This document shows positions 1 to 9,761 of a stretch of DNA of 64,000 bases, piece by piece. The DNA comes from Undaria pinnatifida (lineage: Eukaryota; Sar; Phaeophyceae; Laminariales; Alariaceae): positions 7,535,542-7,599,541 of the forward strand of contig JABAKD010000022.1 in assembly GCA_012845835.1 (NCBI GenBank), written 5' to 3'. Below the pieces are notes generated by a model, which saw only the letters and a list, made by a program, of their open reading frames with translations, was not told the DNA's origin and did no database searches. The position numbers and the translations under genes were made by a program. The first letter of the stretch is position 1; every line of letters starts with the position of its first letter.

Positions 1-120
1 TTGGACGTCGTCGAGCAGGTCAAGGGGTGGATAGACATCACGTATCTGAGCGAGAACTTGCGGATAGCGCGAGGCAACAAGGGCACCCTCTTCGTGCTCC
101 GGCGGCCGTCGTCATCATAG
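1..120 (+). CDS. PAP/fibrillin family protein, C-terminal end (partial)
   Basis: Frame 1 is open from the first base to a TAG at 118-120 and encodes 39 residues. They include GWIDITYLSENLRIARGNKG followed by a short hydrophobic strand TLFVL. That combination (TYLxExLRIxRGxKGxxFVL) is the C-terminal signature of the PAP/fibrillin family, lipid-binding proteins of plastoglobules and thylakoids. The match ends where family members normally end, so the stop is probably genuine. Upstream exons lie outside the window. An acceptor could fall inside the first 20 bases (AG before GTCAAG), so the exon start is uncertain. Family assignment comes from remembered motif similarity, not a search. Confidence 0.72.
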   Translation: MDVVEQVKGWIDITYLSENLRIARGNKGTLFVLRRPSSS

Positions 121-947
121 TAGTCGTCGACGGCGTCGGTGTCTGGCAACGCGGCGTGATGGCCGCGTGCACGCGTGGCACGCTTTGGTCTGGAAAGTGC
201 AGCAGCTGTGCCACAGGCTTTGATGAATAACCGGAATATTCGTTAGTTGAAGCCAACGAACAGTTTGGAGTGGGAGCGAATAGATGCTGTTTGTTATAAA
301 ATTTCGCTGTCGCTGTCGCGCCGCAGAGGTGTGCGATAAATATGTGCGGGGTTGGGTTGGCTCTTCGACCACTAATATTGATAGCGTTCTACGCTTCTTA
401 TTTCCCCTTTTGCCAGCGTTTCGTTATCCGGTGCTGTTGCTTCTTCGCTGCAATCCGGTCGTGTCCAAGACGCCCGCGTGTTGGGTGCCTTATCGTAGCA
501 TATGTTCTTCGTGCTGCTGCTCTATCCGAGGATAGATAACGGCGCCTGCCTTTCATCACAACAAGTAAGAATGCCCCCCCTTCCTCCCCCCAGAGTGTGC
601 CGATGCGCAATGATTTACTAAACCACAGTTAGTTGTTCCCGATCCCATTCCCTGGTTGGTTAGCTCCTGACTATGAGCCGTGATAGATGGTTCAGGCGTG
701 GAGCATTAGTTCTCCCAGCAGATAAGGCAGGTGGAAGTGACCACATCGTGCGTCACCATCTGCGTAAACACAATAAATCAAATAATCAAATACGAAATAC
801 CAAAGAAAGCGCCAATAACCCGAACCGAAACGTACCTGCAACATGTTGGACGGCCAAATACGAACATCGCTTCTACCGGTATCTACGTACTCGTATGGCC
901 GATAGTCAATATGATAGAGGTGTGAATAATGAGCCACGCCACAAAAA
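121..947. other. Intergenic, no gene seen
   Basis: Downstream flank and presumably the 3' UTR of the fibrillin-like gene. The short open frames have no family resemblance. I see no RNA gene or obvious transposon protein. Confidence 0.5.
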
Positions 948-1017
948 TGTTGAAAGGCTTAGTTTGGCTAACCTTTTACTCGTGGTGGTCAAAGGACGAA
1001 TACCCTCTAATTCAACA
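948..1017 (+). repeat. Solo LTR of the TRIM family (diverged)
   Basis: A 70-bp sequence starting TGTTGAAAGGCTTAGTTTGG and ending TTCAACA. It matches the 84-bp LTRs at 4109-4192, 4399-4482, 29439-29522 and 29788-29870, sharing the GGCTTAG block, AACCTTTTAC and the TG...CA ends, but is shorter in the middle. No internal domain follows and no clear target-site duplication is visible, so it is read as a recombined solo LTR. Confidence 0.6.
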
Positions 1018-1195
1018 ATGTCCCAATGACGTGCCGAGAGGTGAGATCCACCCGGCATTCGCTGTTGGCCCGTTTATAGCTTCGTTTAGATAGCTTGGCT
1101 CTTCTTTGCTCCCGGTCAATGAAGGGAGGAAGTGCATAGTACCTGTATCCGCAGTAACGACTCACCAGCTCTCACAGGACACTATCTCGTCGAAA

Positions 1196-1635
1196 TGCTG
1201 CCCCAGCCGGACCTTCTTTTTGCTGAAGATCACACTGCCACCTCAGGGCGACAGGTCCTTCCCATGGTTGGCGCGGCCGACCTTGGGCCCACCGAACTTC
1301 TAGGAGTCCCCCACGCCCCATTAGTGCGCGCACCCATTGACGTTTTCCAGCGTACGGATAGCGTCGCCGCCTTCTCCCCGTCCACGGAAGTGTCTGAAGT
1401 TGCGGCCGTTTCGGAGCCCTCCCTCACCGCAGCTGCAGCCACGGCCTCGCCCTCGCCTGCCCTTGCTCGAGCGTTCGACTCCCGAACGACGTACTTCGTT
1501 CCTGCGCGTCAGGGACCGTCCGCCGATGCATTTTTGCACAACATAGCTTTCGATTTACATAGCCCGGAGTGGACCCCTGTGGCCATCCAACGACTAGGCG
1601 ACGTTCTCTGTGAATTTCTGAACTTTATTTATTGA
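1196..1635 (+). pseudogene. Gag-like or N-terminal pol fragment of the Ty3 relic
   Basis: An open frame in phase with ATG 1195-1197 runs to a TGA near 1633. The product is rich in Ala, Pro and Ser, with no zinc knuckle visible. It is assigned to the element because it lies about 100 bases upstream of the reverse transcriptase fragment, in the same orientation. By itself the sequence does not prove gag identity. Confidence 0.4.
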
Positions 1636-1708
1636 TCCAAAACGGATTTTTGGCTGTTTGCTCTCTGATGCCTTTCAAGATTTCGGTGCAAGTGGGCAGC
1701 GCACATGT

Positions 1709-2470
1709 CACCTCCCGGCCCCATTGCATCAACCTGATTTTGGCCACAAAGAGGTGGACGCCACTCTCAATCAGTATCTCGCTGCCGGTCTAATCCAACA
1801 GTCGACTTCGCCGTGCTCGAGCCCGCTTAAGATCGTCTAAAAAACAGTTGGCGACCGGTGTTTGGATCACCGTGGACTACAAGAAGCTCAATTGATCAGC
1901 AGACTCGGTCAGCTGCCTATCCCGCGCGCGAGTCAGGTCCTGGATTATTTTGGGGAAGGAGGTGTTTCTCCTTCTTCGGCCTCGTGCCGTCGTTCCGTCA
2001 GACAACCACGCGCACAAATACGCGATTCCACACATGGCTGTTTCGCACTCCAGCGGGTCTTTGAGACGAGTTGCTGGTTATACCGCAGAGCAGAAGCGCA
2101 GCGCCTCGTTGGTTTTGTCAGGGTCGTGAACGAGGTTACCAACGGCTTGGAACAGGTTGCGGCGTACCTGGGCGATGTAATCGTGTTCGATTTAGACCCG
2201 TCGGCCCACGTCAAGACCATTCGTGCCCTCTTCAAACGACTACGCAATCTCGCCCGCGGGCGTGCACCCAAACGCAGAGAAAGTGTAGGCTTTGACTCTC
2301 GTGCCCATGCCCCGCCTTCTGAAACAGCTGCGCCCTCTCCTAGGTAGCCTTTCGCATTACCAAAGGTCCCTGTGAGATAGGTCCAATCGGATTCGTGACC
2401 AATAGCCGCCTTCCTCAAGAAGGGAGACACATTTTGGTTCACATCAGCCATGGAAGCCATCGTGCGTGAC
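1709..2470 (+). pseudogene. Ty3-type reverse transcriptase, broken
   Basis: Recognisable pieces are the entry segment (LNQYLAAGLIQQSTSPCSSP at about 1766-1825), the LGQLPIPRASQVLDYFG segment (about 1905-1955) and the catalytic region (VAAYLGDVIVFD at about 2158-2193). A TAA stop at 1838-1840 and at least three frame changes separate them. The YxDD catalytic box reads YLGD, so the first catalytic aspartate is gone. The product would have no polymerase activity even if the frames were continuous. Confidence 0.85.
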
Positions 2471-2519
2471 GTGCTCGCAGAGGTCGCCGCTGCACCAATC
2501 CTGATCTCCCCCCATTGGG

Positions 2520-2957
2520 ACGCCGTGGAGGATGGCTTGCGCCCTTTCCGAGTGTTCTGACATCGATGGGTTTGGCGCTGCGCTTGAGCAGGAGCAGCCC
2601 GACGGCTCCGTGAGGTTCATCGCCTATGTTAGCTGCGCTATTCTCCACCCGGAAAGACATGGGGCTCCGCTCGATTTGGGGGCAGGTAGCATTCTTTTGG
2701 TGATCAAGTGCCTTCGAGGCTACCTTTGGGGCGCGAAGTTCGCCGCATTTTTTAGGATCACAAGGCCCTGGAAAATGTCGAAAGTTGGCAACCAAACCAC
2801 CACGCGCGAGTCCAGCGGTCGCTCGAGTATCTCACCGCGTTCGATTACACACTCGAGCACCAGAAGGGCAGCGCCAGACGGTAATGCTGACTTCCTCTCG
2901 CGGCTACCACAGCCGGAGACTGAGACCGCAATGGTTCTAGCTGCCTCACCCCCGTAG
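2520..2957 (+). pseudogene. Ty3-type RNase H, broken
   Basis: The open frame encodes FGAALEQEQPDGSVRFIAYV, then a YLWG block, and ends with GNADFLSRLPQP, the usual end of the Ty3 RNase H and connection region. The segment that normally carries the catalytic Glu reads LDLGAGS, and the expected DHK motif is replaced after a frame change near 2750. It was probably inactive long ago. Confidence 0.82.
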
Positions 2958-4108
2958 ACGATAAAGCCATATACCTCGTCAGGGCTTGCGGCCTACACAC
3001 CTCTGTAAATAAGCCCTCGGCCTCGGCTTGGGTGCGCTGAAGCCCCAACCCGATAAAGTCGTTTCGGGTGGGTTCCCCTTGATCTGCGCTGGTTTTCGCG
3101 GTTTTCGCGCTCACGGGCCGCGTATGAAGATTGACGACCTTTCTGCTACTACCCGGGAGATGATCACCCGCGTTTCTGTTTTCGTCGATGCCGGTGATGA
3201 ACGCCTCGGCTGCGCATCATTTTTACCTGCAACCGACGCCACTTTCACTCCGGTTTTCGCGGTTCCCTAAATTACCCCCGCCGGCTCCTTCGCCCCCTTC
3301 AGAGGCTTCGGTGGCACTACCGCCCTCAGGCCGCATCTTCACTCGGACACGCCGAAGGACAGCCAATGCCGGCGGCGCCGCGAAGCTTAGTGCTGATTAT
3401 GGGTTCGAACCCAGCAGGGTCCCTCGGTGGCCTTCCTCTCAGGTCAACCCCCCACCGCGCGTTCCTCGCCTTCGATCGCCGTTTGGCCGTCTACCCGGGC
3501 CCACCTCGGGCCCCAACGCCTGTCCCGACGGTACTCACCCGGTCTGATCGCGACCGAGCGGAGCCTTTGAGCGCTCCATTTTCAGGGCTCTCGACCCCGT
3601 CGGGGCCTGCCTCCGCACTTACGGCCGACTTGAACGCCCTCGGTGCTGCTGCCGAATTGCTCTTTGGCGGTTCCGCTGCGCGTTATTCGCACGCAAACCG
3701 AGAGAGGGGGAAACACGCAGGCGTATTATGCCGCCATCCGATACGTTCTTCTCGGCCGGCCAAAGGCCCCGCCTATCAAAGCTTTGGCGCGTTTCCCCTC
3801 GCACCAGCGCCCCCCTTTCTTGGATATTCAGGGGCTCGCTGGCAAAGGCCGCCTCCATACTACCGACGAAGGCATTTTTCTCCTCGTCCGTCATCCAACC
3901 CCGACCCCCTACTCCGTTCGACCGGCGGGATGTGCGGGTTGCCTTTTGAGTTACGCACCAATTTGTGTTCATGTGCCGTTACTCATGCGCCCGTAAATCA
4001 TGCAAGCCTGCCATGTTCGATTTCTTCCTGCCATCTCGGCACGGCACGTACACTTCGCATGATTCAAATTTCTATTGGCGGACATGAATGAGCATATGCA
4101 CCCGCAGG

Positions 4109-4482
4109 TGTTATAATGCTTAGTTTGGGTAAGCTATTGGTTAACCTTTTGCAAGTGGTCAAACGGAATAATACGCCAATAATTCCTTAACAAATGGCGT
4201 CGTCGACAGACCATGTTTTTTTGGGGTCGTGGGTTCGAGCCCCACATCCACCATAATAAACTTTTTCAGATTTTCCCCATGGCGAACTTTAAAAATACTG
4301 TCCCCGGTATACCCAGGAAATGAAACGGCTTGGATAATTGACAGGTCCGCCCGTATATCCGGCCGACCTGCTATCCCGCCGTTTCAGGGGGGGGAGAGTG
4401 TTGTAAGGCTTAGTGTGGGTAAGCTATTGGTTAACCTTTCGCAAGTGATCAAACGGACTAATACCCCACAAATACCTTAACA
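4109..4482 (+). mobile_element. TRIM mini-LTR element, copy 1 (nested)
   Basis: Two 84-bp direct repeats (4109-4192 and 4399-4482) start TGTTRTAAKGCTTAG and end CCTTAACA, i.e. TG...CA like LTRs. A G-rich polypurine tract (4387-4398) abuts the 3' repeat. The 206-bp interior has no coding capacity but holds a tRNA-like domain. A 4-bp CAGG duplication flanks the element (4105-4108 and 4483-4486). Removing the element and one CAGG makes the host integrase frame run across the junction, apart from one TGA where the family has Trp, so the insertion is precise. It is non-autonomous and must have used another element's enzymes. Confidence 0.88.
4188..4253 (+). other. tRNA-like domain inside TRIM copy 1
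   Basis: A perfect B-box (GGTTCGAGCCC, 4232-4242) lies in a T-arm of five pairs (GTGGG/CCCAC). ATCCACCA follows, resembling an acceptor strand with CCA. An A-box-like TGGCGTCGTCGA begins near 4195 and has two mismatches to TRGCNNAGYNGG. Box spacing is compatible with RNA polymerase III. The anticodon arm is not convincing, so this is a tRNA-derived relic and not a tRNA gene. The A-box region also sits just after the LTR, where a primer-binding site would be. Confidence 0.55.
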
Positions 4483-4724
4483 CAGGTGATTGCGCCATTG
4501 CTTGAAGTGTCAAACGCGGAAGACACCGCGATTGACGGTTGGTTGGGCTGTCATCTCGATTCCCCTTCCTCCGGAACCAGACATTGCGGTCAGCGTGGAC
4601 TTTTTTGGGCCGCTGCCGGTTACGCCCCCGGGTAACACCAACCTCTTGCTTTTCACCTACCGTTTTAGCCCCCGCGCGGACACGTTCGCTGTCACCGCCA
4701 CTGAATTTACAGCTGAGGGTACGT

Positions 4725-5145
4725 GTTTGTTGGTTATATAGTACTTGAGCTACGTAGTCACCGTGACTACGTAGCTCAGTGTGTAGTAATATACAATCAA
4801 CAAAATATATGTTTGCGAGTCCATCAGTTGACTCTCACCGACTTCGTATCAGTGATTTCCGGGGCGCCCCCCTCGCCACGCAATACCGTAGAGTACTCAG
4901 GAGCAAACTATCGTAACCATTCACGTCCTCAGCGCGAACGCTCGCCAAGACGTTATTTCCCTTCTTACATTTCCGGGAGAAAAATCGGAAATATGAAGTC
5001 GGCGGGAACCGAACCCACGACCCACCGTTTATTGGTTACATAGCACTACCCACTGGCTCACGTATTGTATAGTACTACCCAGTGAGCTACGCCGTCACGT
5101 AACTTCGTAGCTCAGCGGGTAGCACTATATAACCAACAGTGCTAA
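4725..5145. repeat. Cluster of tRNA-like (SINE-like) modules
   Basis: A-box-like stretches of the form GTAGCTCAGYGGGTAG occur five times: at 4747-4761 (minus), 4763-4783 (plus), 5040-5060 (minus), 5072-5095 (minus) and 5103-5125 (plus). A B-box (GGTTCGGTTCCC on the minus strand, about 5003-5016) lies a tRNA-like distance from the minus A-box at 5040-5060. The two outer boundaries are head-to-head; one forms a 31-bp palindrome. This looks like tRNA-derived SINEs inserted into each other within the integrase relic. Confidence 0.55.
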
Positions 5146-6039
5146 AGTACGGCCTTGAAAGGTCTATAACTATCTGGTTTGATAGGCAATTGGGCGTTTT
5201 CGTATGATAGGTTGGCGTTTTCTATTCGGGATAGTCAGGAAATCTAATCGAGGCATGCACCTCGTGTTGCCAGATGCTATCCGGGGCTCTGTGGAAATGA
5301 TAAAGCTGTTTGTCCACTATGGCGAAGAAAGTGAGTGCTCACCGCGGACCTGCTTAATATCCAGACCTGCAGGGGACACTCTGTGTCCCCGCTCAATAAC
5401 TTAAGAATATGGTGTCGTCGACAGGACCTGCTCAATAACTTAACATACTGCCAAAACGTCCTTATCAACCGGTACATTCCCCTTTGGGGGTGCCCGCGTA
5501 GTATCCTCGGCTGATTCTACGATAGCCCCCCCCCAAAAAAGCGATTTTGTTTAACGAACGTTTCATGGCTTCTCGCCACAAAGAAAGGTGCTTTTTAAGA
5601 AACGTCTTCGTACATTTTCTTTTTTGCGAAGGGCTATCGATCGACGACGTCGGGGTGTCGAGGAACACCGTATTTCAGGAGGTACGGCCGGGAGCTGGTT
5701 TCGAAACCGCCGATTTCGTTAAAGAAATGTTCGGGGGGCTACCGTAGAATGACTCCCGTCTCAGACAACGGCCTCCAGTTCTGCTCCAAGCTTTTGAACT
5801 TCGTCTGCGGGCTTCTTGGTGTTCGACAAATCGCCGCCGGCTCCTACCACCCGGTGGCGTGGAGCGTGCCAACCACGCAATGGCCCAAATGCTAGCTATG
5901 ACCGTCAACGAGGACAAGGCGATTGGGATGCGCAACTAACTCACGTAGTGTTCACCTACACAACAATTTGCTCAGAGCGCCGCCGCTGGTCTGGCCCCCA
6001 ACGAGGTTCACATGGTCAGGCTTTTCCACGCTTCCCTCT

Positions 6040-7087
6040 TAATATTTTCAACTGCTCCGGGATTAACGACCATCAGAGCCTGACCCGCGACCACCTCGCA
6101 TATCGCGACCTGACGTCGGAACGCCAACAGCGCGCCAACGATATTGTTCGCGAAAAACATGCTTTGATAGTTTATCGTGAGGAACGGCGAAACTCCGCCC
6201 TTTCGGATGCTTTGCGTCAGGTCCCCAGCTTCGTGGTGGGTAAATGGGCTTGGCGGTATATTACGGCCTCCACCATTCGCCAAGGCGCGAAGGCCGGCAG
6301 CACGGATCCCACGGTGCTCAAGGCCAAAATTGCGTGGACGGGCCCTTACAAGATCGTCGCGGTCGGCCCTTGTCCCTCTAGCGACACACCGGACGGCCCC
6401 CCCCATCGGGGATAAACTCCTACATATATGGATCTCCCCACAGACATGCCCGGCGTAGATGCGCACCACCGTGTCTCCGTCGAGCGCTTCAAGCTCTGCG
6501 CCAACTCCCACACCCGCGGCGACATGCGCAAGTGTCTTCCGAATGGGTTGCCGTAATACATGCTCAACAATTTAACACAAAAACCCCGCCCGTATTACGT
6601 CATTCAAGGCGGCGTTTTGGCGCCCCTGCAGCGGCTCGAGATGGAAAAGATCACTGGCCACCGATCGGTTCGTAGACGGGGTGGGGTCATCGCGGTGATG
6701 TACGAGACGCATTGGACTGGGCTCTCTCGCTCATCATGGAAACGGGAGATGACCCTCCAGCTCGCACGACAACAGATCTTACTCTGCTGGGCTGGCAATC
6801 CGAACCAGCATCGCCAAACCAACCACCTATACCGTCAGATGCGCATTGGGGCCGCACAACGGGAACCTTCTCGTGTTGACGGCGAGCGGTTTTTGGCACC
6901 TGGGTACGGCTGCGTGCCACGCGCTGACCGGTTACGCCACTACCACCCCAACCGGGCCCATTTTAGGTACAAAACCGACGACGGCTTGTGGTGGTTAGGG
7001 AAAATCAGGGCTCGTACAGCCACCGACGGGGAATACTTAGTACGTTTTCTGGACGACCCAGAGCCGATCAAGCTCCGCTCTCCCTGA
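6040..7087 (+). pseudogene. Pol C-terminus with chromodomain-like and Tudor-like parts
   Basis: 6047-6415 encodes the integrase C-terminal region (WTGPYKIVAVGP near the end). After a break, 6560-7087 is open. It holds a chromodomain-like segment (EKITGHRS...VMYETHWTGLSRSSWKRE, about 6640-6750), as in chromoviral Ty3 elements, where this domain guides integration to chromatin. It ends with a short beta-rich segment (DGLWWLGKIRA...YLVRFLDDPEPIK, about 6979-7075) that resembles a Tudor or agenet barrel. The domain calls rest on motif shape only. The stop follows directly at 7085-7087. Confidence 0.65.
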
Positions 7088-7140
7088 TTCGCTACACGAG
7101 TTCGACAGGAGGGGCTCAAGGTTCCTGGTGACTTCAACGC

Positions 7141-8085
7141 CCTCGGGGTAGATCAGTTGCACGCGGGATTTAAAGTGACGTACTGGTAGATGAATATCGA
7201 GGTGCGGACGTGGCTAGTTGACGTTCATGCCACCATCGCGCTCGAGTATTTGATCCTGTTTTCCCGGTTTGGGGTTCTGGTTCTTCAGGGGGTACTCACT
7301 TTCTGATATTTCGGCTTACTTAGTTTCCATGGGGGGCGTGTCCAGTTGTTAATTCTCCCCTCTCAGTTTCGACGTCGTCCCTGCAAGGTTAATTACGATG
7401 TCCATTCCGCACGCGAGCATGGTTTCGTGCGGAGCGTTCTGACACGCTTTTGCGACCTGTGGTCGCCAGGGGACATCCGGGATGCATCCCCGGTGTTTCC
7501 ATTATTTGATTTTCATCTTGATGGTAAAACGGATACTGCTGCTTGCTCTGATATCATCGGGCAGCAACAGTCGGTTCTTGTCGGTTCTTTGTCGGTATTC
7601 GGTCTGGGTCTCACGTCGTGGGTCGGTCCGGAGAAAAGGGCCACCCCGCGCAGGGCTTTGTGTGTGTGTCTCTCTCTCTCCGTGGGCCCATCGGTCTGGG
7701 TCACAGGCGGTGGACCTGTTACCCTGGATCGAAAGGGGAATAATGCTAATTCTCTGGGTGTCAACTCTCCAGTCTTGGGTGATTATCTCACAAGTTGGGA
7801 TAAAAAACCCGAAGGTCCTAATAGACCGCTCGCGTGGTTTTGCCGGCGAGGTTTTCGACTACCTGGCTTTCGACCCCAGCGTTTTCATTTTTTCTCTAGT
7901 TCCCCATTATTTTCCTTTCTCTGTTCCATTTGCTCCAAGAATTCCCCGCGTTACTTTGAAGAAAGTGATGGCCACCGCGTCTGTCGATTCCACAATTGCC
8001 GCCGGGCTTTCTGTTGTCCGTTTCCCGTCTTCCATTCTCTGTTTTCGGTTTTCTGCTCTACAGTAGTATGTTTCCTGAGGCTTCG
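7141..8085. other. Probable 3' remainder of the Ty3 relic, no gene
   Basis: This follows the pol stop directly. Long overlapping frames exist (7346-8101 and 7482-8066) but show no known domain and contain a (TC)n stretch near 7670. It may be the untranslated tail or LTR of the Ty3 element. I could not find a matching upstream repeat. Confidence 0.35.
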
Positions 8086-8265
8086 TAGCCTTGCAGGGTA
8101 GAGAGTTGTGGGAGTGGGTTTTGAAGAGTCGCATCTTCAAGCCAAGTTCTACACCGTGGAACCGGTGCTTCCCCGAATCTTCCATAGTTCTGCATACACG
8201 ATCAGAGTGGGCTAGTGTTATGGTATTGTCTTGGGAGCCTAGCAAAGGCTTAGGGTCTAGAATGT
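8086..8265 (+). repeat. Dispersed repeat family D, copy 1
   Basis: A diverged direct match to 24147-24325. Shared blocks in the same order include GTGGGTTTTGA, CGCATCTTC, GTGGAAC(C/T)GGTG, TTCCCCGA(A/T)TCTTCCA and GTGTTATGGTA. No coding sense is seen. Confidence 0.55.
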
Positions 8266-9761
8266 GGGATATGGATAGTGGGATACAAGGGTTTTCACAT
8301 TATTTGAAGGCGTGCACGTATATGAAAAGGGGATACTACGGCATCGCGCACAGATCCAATATGTATGTGATGTATTCTATCCGTGTGACTAGATAGAATA
8401 CTACAATGGCTTCTCGAAGACATGTGAGTGACCGACGTGGAACCTGTCTGGTAGACGACCGCAAACTTGGCCTGTGTTTGTTATCAGGGTCCCTATCTTA
8501 TAAAAACACCCCTAGCCCTAACGCTAACCCCAACCCTTTGGGGGGCTCGAGGTCGGCAAGGAAGGGCGGTCCCGCGGCTCCGCCGCGTGTTTCGTAGGCG
8601 TTTTTCCAAACATAATCGGCCGGCCGAAAGGCAAGCCTCAACCAATAACACAAAGAGCATTCAGTAATTTTTTCTCACACCGATAATAACAAATGCAAAT
8701 GGGTGCTGTCGAAGACAACGCACGCCATTTATCGGCGACGTTTTGGAGCCTCCTCGTCGGCGTGTATACTTACTAGGTACTAGTTAATTAGACTAAGGAA
8801 GCAAGGAGCTTGATTGACTTATTAATATGTTACCGTTTATCATATCTCTCATCACTCGTCACCGCGCCGTAGCCGGTTCGCCGTGGTCGCAGTGCCGATA
8901 TGGGCTATGACATAGTGTAAGAGAGGACACTACTATGTCATGTAGCCCCGTGCTGTTACCAATGACGACCACCTAACCCTCTCTGTGATCTGTGATCGGC
9001 ATTTTTAGGCCGTTACCAATGGGCCGTTACTTTTTCATTTTTCTTGCGGGGTTTCCATTATCTCAAGTGACGTTTTTGTATCCTTGAGGGAAATAGCTGC
9101 CCTGCTCCCTGCCCTCGTGCAGCAATGTAGCAGCGCACTTAAAATCATCCCGTCCGTCCCACTTCCCAGCAGCGAGACCGGTGAGTGGAGTCACCCTCTT
9201 ACCCGAAACAAAGGCCTTGGGATTAAGGCGGCGTATACTTTTGTGGCGTGTTGCTTTTCTCGTGGTGGTGCGAGCCTATGCGGGCGGGGTGTTACGAAGA
9301 GAAGCTGATTGTGGTTGAGTTTATTAGTATCGACAAGGCATGCACAGCAGACACATTTGCGTGTCACGCCATGCTTCATGGTCGACGACGGAAAATCGAA
9401 CAAGCAGAAAATATCAACCGATTCACGCCTTCAGATGACTCAAAACAACCGTCAAGCCAAGGCTCAGTCCAGGTGGACTGGTGGGGAGCTAACTCTTCCT
9501 GAACATGCAGATGCATACTGCTGAAACTCCACGTGCACAGCACTACGAATCCGAGTACCCTCTGGACGGAACTATAAGCGCTGTTTGAATATCAATACGA
9601 ATACCAAACGATACTTAAGCTTATGTCCAAAATGATACATACCAGTACGAAGTCCTCCTGAAGTTTTGCGACTACAACTACCCTCTGGTACTGCTGCTGT
9701 GACACGCTTTCTTCCTGTTTCTCGCAGAGCCAGCTACTGCCCACCGCAACTACTTCGCAAC
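8266..9761. other. Intergenic, promoter side of the 9.76 kb gene
   Basis: No coding region is supported. A short degenerate telomere-like stretch (CCCTAGCCCTAACGCTAACC) lies near 8513-8532. Frames at 9084-9524 have no family resemblance. The promoter of the downstream gene should lie here, but I cannot point to a motif. Confidence 0.4.

Larger units (their letters stand above)
3690..5860 (+). pseudogene. Ty3-type integrase, interrupted by insertions
   Basis: In order: a linker segment (about 3720-3990), the start of the zinc-binding region ending near 4100, the TRIM (4109-4482), then RHCLKCQTRKTPR (about 4490-4530), which supplies the CxxC half of the HHCC finger. Next is VDFFGPLPVTPPGN (about 4595-4635) with the first catalytic Asp. 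The segment that normally reads TDRFS is TYRFS. After tRNA-like debris come RYIPLWGCPRSIL (about 5470-5508), a foreign stretch, and then SDNGLQFCSKL (about 5757-5790) with the second catalytic Asp. Stops and shifts rule out function. Confidence 0.8.
1180..7140 (+). mobile_element. Ty3/Gypsy retrotransposon relic
   Basis: Fragments of a Ty3-type polyprotein occur in order on the plus strand: a gag-like part, reverse transcriptase, RNase H, a proline-rich linker, an integrase zinc finger and core, and a C-terminal chromodomain-like part. Frameshifts and stops break it throughout, and several catalytic residues are lost. A TRIM (4109-4482) and tRNA-like debris (about 4725-5450) interrupt the integrase. 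A further non-integrase stretch lies at about 5520-5750. I could not identify this element's own LTRs, so both ends are approximate. Confidence 0.85.

Noticed and set aside
4188-4253. Functional tRNA gene
   Set aside because: The T-arm and B-box are good, but there is no closed anticodon arm or acceptor pairing; treated as a tRNA-derived part of the TRIM.
8510-8540. Interstitial telomere
   Set aside because: Too short and degenerate; similar words recur inside family C repeats.
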